DNA of 26,963 nt, from contig WFYM01000201.1 in assembly GCA_015490115.1 (NCBI GenBank), positions 1 to 26,963 of the forward strand, in the 5' to 3' direction. Positions 22,743 through 26,963 of this stretch are shown piece by piece. A program made the position numbers and the translations under genes. The notes under the pieces are model-generated. The model saw nothing but the letters and a program-made list of their open reading frames with translations. It searched no databases and was not told where the DNA came from. Origin of the DNA: Aquificaceae bacterium (GTDB taxonomy: Bacteria; Aquificota; Aquificia; Aquificales; Aquificaceae). Numbering within the stretch: position 1 is the stretch's first letter; each line of letters starts with the position of its first letter.

Positions 22743-25115
22743 TCACGCCACCGAACCGAGGTCGAGCCTGTCCCCGTATCTGTAAAGTATCATGTCCCTG
22801 AGATCCTTGTGCTTTTCGAGGTTGGGGTCCCTCTCGAGGAGCCTCTTTGCGTCCTCCCTCGCCTTTAAGAGAACGGACCTGTCGTAAGATCTTGCCAAGT
22901 TCGCTATGTTGAAACCGAAGTATCCCGACTGAGATACACCGAGAAGCTCACCCGGACCTCTGATCTTGAGGTCCTCTTCAGCAACCTTAAAACCGTCGTT
23001 AGTCCTCACGAGGACCTTCAACCTCCTCAGGGCGTCCCCTCCCGATCTCATGACCTCCTCGGGAACAACTAAGTAGCACCGGGAGACCCTGTCGGACCTT
23101 CCGACCCTTCCCCTCAGCTGGTGGAGCTGGGAAAGACCGAACCTGTGAGCTTCCTCAACGACGATAAGTGTCGCCTCCGGAACGTCTATCCCCACCTCTA
23201 TCACCGTTGTGGAGACGAGGACGTCTCCCTCCTCCCTGAACCTCTCCATTACCTCCCTCTTTTCCCTGTCGCTCATCCTACCGTGAAGCAAGAGGACGTT
23301 CAGGTCCGGGAGTTCCCTCTTCCACCTCTCGTATTCTTCCGTTGCAGCCTTCAAGTCGAGGCTCTCCGACTCCTCTATGAGCGGGTATATGATGTAAACC
23401 TTGTTGCCCTTCGATACCTCCTCCCTTATGGACCTTACCAACTTCTCCTTCTCCTTATCGCTCAATATATACGTCCTTACCCCCTTCCTGCCCGGAGGAA
23501 GCTCGTCTATGATCGAGAGGTCGAGGTCTCCGTATACGGAGAGGGCGAGGGTCCTGGGTATTGGGGTCGCGCTCATGACGAGGCAGTGGGGGTAGAGACC
23601 CTTCCCCTTTTCGAGGAGGACCTTCCTCTGCATCACACCGAACCTGTGTTGTTCGTCTATTATCACGAGTCCGAGCCTCCTGAACTCCACCCCCTCCTGT
23701 ATGAGGGCGTGGGTCCCTACCACAACGTGGACGCTCCCGTTCCTTATGTGCCTCCTCGCGCTCATCTTCTGAGCTGGTGAGAGGCTACCTATGAGGAGGC
23801 AGACGCTCACCCCTTCCTTCGACAGGATCTCCTTGAAGCGGTGGTAGTGCTGGTAGGCGAGGATCTCGGTAGGGACCATCACAGCCACCTGATAGCCACC
23901 CCTCACAGCGGCGAGCGTAGCTCCTACTGCGACCACCGTCTTCCCGCTCCCCACGTCCCCTTGAAGGAGCCTGTTCATGGGACTCGAACTCCTCATGTCC
24001 TCTAAGATCTCTATAAGGACCCTCCTCTGGGCGCTCGTCAAGGAAAACTCGAGCTTTTTTTCGAACTCGGAAGCGAAACCTTCGGGGTCCACCTCAACGG
24101 GAGGGGCTTTCAGCTCCTTAGTCCTGAACTTCCTGAGGAGAAGGGCTGTTTGGAATAAAAAGAGGTCCTCGTATATGAGCCTCCTGTGGAAAGGGTCGGA
24201 GAACCTGTTCATCTCCTTCACGTCGACGCCCACCGGTATGTGGACCCTCTCCAAGCACTCGTCTATCTTAGGAAAGCTGTAAGCCTCCAGTATCTCTTCG
24301 GGCAGATACTCGGGGAGGTAGCGGGCTGTCCTTTCCACCACCTTCCTCACCGCGTTCCTTATCCTGTTGTGCCTCGTCCTCGAAGGTATCCTCACAGCCT
24401 CACCCTTTACCCTTATGTAGTAGAGGGGAAAGACGCTACCGAACTCCCCCTCCTTCAGGAGCTTAGGGTGGACCATATACCTCTCCCCTTGAAACTCCTT
24501 CACCTTCCCGAAGACCACCACCTCCTTCCCCCTCCTGAAGACAGCCTTGAGAAAATCGGTCCTCTTGTAGCGGAAGAGAAGCTTTATCTTCGAGTCTCCG
24601 TCACTGCATATGACCTCAGCGGTATACCTCTCGTCGTCAAGGTCTCTTACCCCTTCCACCCTGAGTTTGAGGACAGCCTTCGTCCCCGGCTTTGCAACCT
24701 TGAGACTGACAGGTCTCCTGTCCTCGTATCTGAGGGGGAAGTAGTAGAGGACGTCGAGTATCGTCTTCAAGTTCAGGGATTTCAGGATTCTCTTCTCCGC
24801 ATTCGTCAGAAAATCGAGCTTCTCGAGTGGTGCTAAGAAGTTCTTGAGAGGCTTCTTCTTTACCTCTTTCCTCTTTGAGGACCTCTGGAGGGTTTTGTAG
24901 TCCTTCAGGAACTTTTTGACGTCTTCGAGGATAGCCTTCTTCTTCTCGAAAGGTAGCCTGTCGAAGTCGAGGAGGGCTTCGAGGAGGTAGCTGGGTGCGT
25001 GGTCCCTCAGCTTGTTGAACAGAAAAACACCTACTCCTATGCTCCTCCTCAGCTTAGCTCCGTCACCTTCCGTGAGGCTTTCTACGAAGCTCTCCAACTT
25101 CTCAAGGTCCAGCAT
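22743..25115 (-). CDS. recG: ATP-dependent DNA helicase RecG
   Basis: 790 residues, about 100 longer than E. coli RecG. The extra N-terminal helical domain (about 1-110) resembles that of the Thermotoga enzyme. The OB-fold wedge domain (about 150-250, LRYEDRRPVSLKVAKPGTKA) precedes the helicase core: Walker A LLQGDVGSGKTVVAVG (about 383-398), DEQH box VIIDEQHRFGVMQRK, motif III MSATPIPRTLALSVYGD, VIEVGIDVPEATLIVVEEAH and the QLRGRVGRS motif VI. The closing FKVAEEDLKIRGPGELLG is the TRG-type segment. It remodels stalled forks and branched recombination intermediates. Its ATG overlaps the tamB stop by one base (TGATG), so the two are cotranscribed. Confidence 0.98.
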   Translation of the reverse strand: MLDLEKLESFVESLTEGDGAKLRRSIGVGVFLFNKLRDHAPSYLLEALLDFDRLPFEKKKAILEDVKKFLKDYKTLQRSSKRKEVKKKPLKNFLAPLEKLDFLTNAEKRILKSLNLKTILDVLYYFPLRYEDRRPVSLKVAKPGTKAVLKLRVEGVRDLDDERYTAEVICSDGDSKIKLLFRYKRTDFLKAVFRRGKEVVVFGKVKEFQGERYMVHPKLLKEGEFGSVFPLYYIRVKGEAVRIPSRTRHNRIRNAVRKVVERTARYLPEYLPEEILEAYSFPKIDECLERVHIPVGVDVKEMNRFSDPFHRRLIYEDLFLFQTALLLRKFRTKELKAPPVEVDPEGFASEFEKKLEFSLTSAQRRVLIEILEDMRSSSPMNRLLQGDVGSGKTVVAVGATLAAVRGGYQVAVMVPTEILAYQHYHRFKEILSKEGVSVCLLIGSLSPAQKMSARRHIRNGSVHVVVGTHALIQEGVEFRRLGLVIIDEQHRFGVMQRKVLLEKGKGLYPHCLVMSATPIPRTLALSVYGDLDLSIIDELPPGRKGVRTYILSDKEKEKLVRSIREEVSKGNKVYIIYPLIEESESLDLKAATEEYERWKRELPDLNVLLLHGRMSDREKREVMERFREEGDVLVSTTVIEVGIDVPEATLIVVEEAHRFGLSQLHQLRGRVGRSDRVSRCYLVVPEEVMRSGGDALRRLKVLVRTNDGFKVAEEDLKIRGPGELLGVSQSGYFGFNIANLARSYDRSVLLKAREDAKRLLERDPNLEKHKDLRDMILYRYGDRLDLGSVA

Positions 25116-26963
25116 CAGAAGTCGAACTTTCTGATGAACCTTAATTTTACCTCCGAAACGTCGTCGGAAAAGACACGTCCGAAGAGGGTCAGGTTGCCAG
25201 GAAGCCTAACACCGCCACCGTAGTATGTCTCCCTTGGGTCCCTCAGCGTGCTTTGCTGGTATTCAACCGAGAAGAAGCGGGATATTTTCTTCTTCACGTT
25301 CAGGTTAACCCCCATCTCTCCTCCGGAACCCGTCTTAGTGGACACGCTGAGATCTATACCGAGGGCTGATATGAGTTCCCCTCCCAGCTTCTCGTAACCT
25401 AAGTTCTTAAAGAGAACTTCGGAGACGGGTATCACCCCCTCTCCCGATCCCCCTCCTATGAGGGAGGCTACTATCTCACCCACGCTCTTTGGAGGCTCCG
25501 ACCAAACGAAGACGTCGGGGTCCGACAGGTCACCCCTCACGTTCAGGTGTATTGTGGTGTCGTCAGTAGAGCTTACAAGGTCCATGTCGACGAACTTCTT
25601 GCTTTCCCTTTCTGTTCTGACGAGCTTCATCGTCCCCCTCCTCACGTAGAACTTCCTACCGAAGTAGGTAAGTTCTCCCGAGAGGAGGAGTAGGTCCAAG
25701 TCGTAACGAAGATCGTTTAGCGTCCCCTCCGCCTTCCCCCTCACGTAAGCGTATAAGTATCCCTCGGGAAGCGTTATCCTGAGAGGTTCTTTGCTCCTTA
25801 AGTTGAGGTGGAGCTTTACGTTAGGAAACTCACGAGCCTTCACGGTTCCTCCCCCTTTTATCCTAAGCTCCCCTTTAAGGTCCAGATCCATGTGGAGGGA
25901 GAGACTTTCAAGCTCCCTCACCTTGAGCCACCCGTTTCCCGAAACCTCCACGTTCGCCTCCAGACCTTCCCCCTCGTAGCTCAAGGGAAGTTCTTTGGAG
26001 AGTATGTAAACGTAGTAGTTCTTAAGGTCTTCGGTCCCGACGTTGGCGGAAAGTCCCTTCCCTTCGCTCCAGAGGGTAATAAAAGCTGCGAGGGATCTAC
26101 CCTCCGCCCTCAAGTCGATCCCGAGCCTCATGGGTGTCTGGAGATATCGGGAAAGGAGCAAGGAACCTATCTCGGAATTTACCTTTGCGGAGAGCTTTCC
26201 CTTTTTAAAATGCAGTCTGTAAGTGACGCTCCCCTCCAGCCTACCGCCGAGGAAGGAGGAAACTAAAAAGGAGAGCCTGCCAAGGTCAGCCCTCCCCAGC
26301 AAGCTGACCTCAGGGGATAACCCCTTAACCTCGAGGCTAAGCTCACCCTCAGCACTCCCCCTGTATGAACCCTTAAGGCTGAGGCGTCTTTCTTTCAACT
26401 TCAGCTTGCCCTCAGACCTCTCCAAGGAAAGAACCGTGTCCCCGAGTAGGTCGACCCTCCCGCCCCTCAAGAGGAGGACCGCATCATTTAAGTTGCCCTT
26501 TACCTCGGCACCTCCGAAGGAAAGCTCAAGCACACCTTTCCTGTAAGTGAAAGATTCGATAGTGAGCTTGATCTCTTCACCTCTTAGGCTACCCTCAACC
26601 TTAACGGGCATCCTATCACCACCTATCAGGTAGGAACCCTTGAAGCTGAAGGAGAATTTATCAAGATCCAACTCAAAGGAACCACTCCCAGCCCTTTTCA
26701 GGTGAACCTTCCCCCTCGCAAATCTCCCCTCAATCCTTCCTTCAACCCTCCCGTCTCCGAGTTCCTTCCCTTTAAGCTCAAAACCCGAAAGCCCGAAGCT
26801 GAATGTCCCTTTCCTCTCGGGAAGCCCGAGAGAGAGGTCTCCGGAAAGGCGCGTCCTGAACCAGTCGGTTCTAAAGGAACCCGAAGTGATCCTCAAATTG
26901 ACCTTTCTCTTCTTCCCCTTCCAAAAGACCTCTCCCACACCCTCTTCTATGCTAAGCTCAGCC
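25115..26963 (-). CDS. tamB: TamB-like translocation/assembly protein, C-terminal part (partial, start outside window)
   Basis: About 616 codons are present and the frame remains open at the right edge, so the N-terminal part is missing. The visible protein is almost entirely short amphipathic beta-strands in repeats (for example LELSFGGAEVKGNL, LRIKGGGTVKAREFPNVKLH), the beta-taco groove of TamB/DUF490 and related lipid-bridge proteins. The family's C-terminal end is clear: LSDPDVFVWSEPPKSVGEIV, then LIGGGSGEG, ALGIDLSV, and the terminal VEYQQSTLRDPRETYYGG followed by VKLRFIRKFDF. These proteins span the periplasm and move phospholipids to the outer membrane or help assemble outer-membrane proteins. 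It precedes recG with a one-base overlap. GTG 26938 is not the true start. Confidence 0.88.
   Translation of the reverse strand, partial: AELSIEEGVGEVFWKGKKRKVNLRITSGSFRTDWFRTRLSGDLSLGLPERKGTFSFGLSGFELKGKELGDGRVEGRIEGRFARGKVHLKRAGSGSFELDLDKFSFSFKGSYLIGGDRMPVKVEGSLRGEEIKLTIESFTYRKGVLELSFGGAEVKGNLNDAVLLLRGGRVDLLGDTVLSLERSEGKLKLKERRLSLKGSYRGSAEGELSLEVKGLSPEVSLLGRADLGRLSFLVSSFLGGRLEGSVTYRLHFKKGKLSAKVNSEIGSLLLSRYLQTPMRLGIDLRAEGRSLAAFITLWSEGKGLSANVGTEDLKNYYVYILSKELPLSYEGEGLEANVEVSGNGWLKVRELESLSLHMDLDLKGELRIKGGGTVKAREFPNVKLHLNLRSKEPLRITLPEGYLYAYVRGKAEGTLNDLRYDLDLLLLSGELTYFGRKFYVRRGTMKLVRTERESKKFVDMDLVSSTDDTTIHLNVRGDLSDPDVFVWSEPPKSVGEIVASLIGGGSGEGVIPVSEVLFKNLGYEKLGGELISALGIDLSVSTKTGSGGEMGVNLNVKKKISRFFSVEYQQSTLRDPRETYYGGGVRLPGNLTLFGRVFSDDVSEVKLRFIRKFDF

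Noticed and set aside
26936..26938. GTG 26938 as the start of the right-end gene
   Set aside because: The frame stays open with the same composition to the window edge, there is no ribosome site, and TamB-type proteins are normally much longer than the part seen.

Overview
The window is 27 kb of very densely packed bacterial chromosome. Almost every gene touches or overlaps its neighbour, and no stretch of more than 100 bases lacks a gene. Codon use is skewed to AGG for Arg, ATA for Ile and CTC for Leu, and the proteins are rich in Lys, Glu, Arg and Val, which suggests a thermophile. TolC, RND, LptF/G and TamB proteins show a diderm envelope. The overall picture fits a thermophilic Aquificota-like lineage; that placement is inference from style and gene content, since no rRNA or other phylogenetic marker was compared. 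I see no mobile elements, CRISPR arrays or prophage genes.

Left to right: (1) Positions 1-2698, minus strand, hold a metal-efflux operon: a CusC-type TolC protein, a CusB-type adaptor with an N-terminal YtkA-like domain and a His4 tail, and a DUF411 cysteine protein that runs off the left end. It starts from a good promoter overlapped by an inverted repeat. (2) Positions 2797-8211, plus strand, hold a six-gene run: PAS/histidine kinase, plsY, an ArnT-like membrane glycosyltransferase interrupted by a one-base frameshift at a T7 run, an envelope protein that looks like a degenerate PHP domain, thpR and purM. (3) Positions 8212-13436, minus strand, hold a radical SAM/helix-hairpin-helix protein, mutS, a GT4 glycosyltransferase and a small exported protein. 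(4) pheA (plus strand) is divergent from that operon. (5) Positions 14540-19856 hold a complete tripartite RND efflux system. The adaptor and TolC genes lie on the minus strand and the pump gene on the plus strand, separated by 20 bases that look like a symmetrical bidirectional promoter. (6) The rest holds a small unknown gene divergent from tpiA, an LptF/G permease divergent from tRNA-Ser(GCU), thiE directly behind the tRNA, and a minus-strand tamB-recG pair that runs off the right end.

The main themes are envelope building and transport (plsY, two glycosyltransferases, LptF/G, TamB, two efflux systems), DNA repair (mutS, recG, radical SAM-HhH) and core metabolism (purM, pheA, tpiA, thiE). 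The most notable signal is in transcription starts. Genes at divergent operon heads lack Shine-Dalgarno sequences and have a -10-like box only about 2-11 bases before the start codon, which suggests leaderless mRNAs from overlapping bidirectional promoters. Several genes inside operons have strong Shine-Dalgarno sequences. Convergent genes meet with overlaps or almost no spacing, and I see no hairpin terminators.
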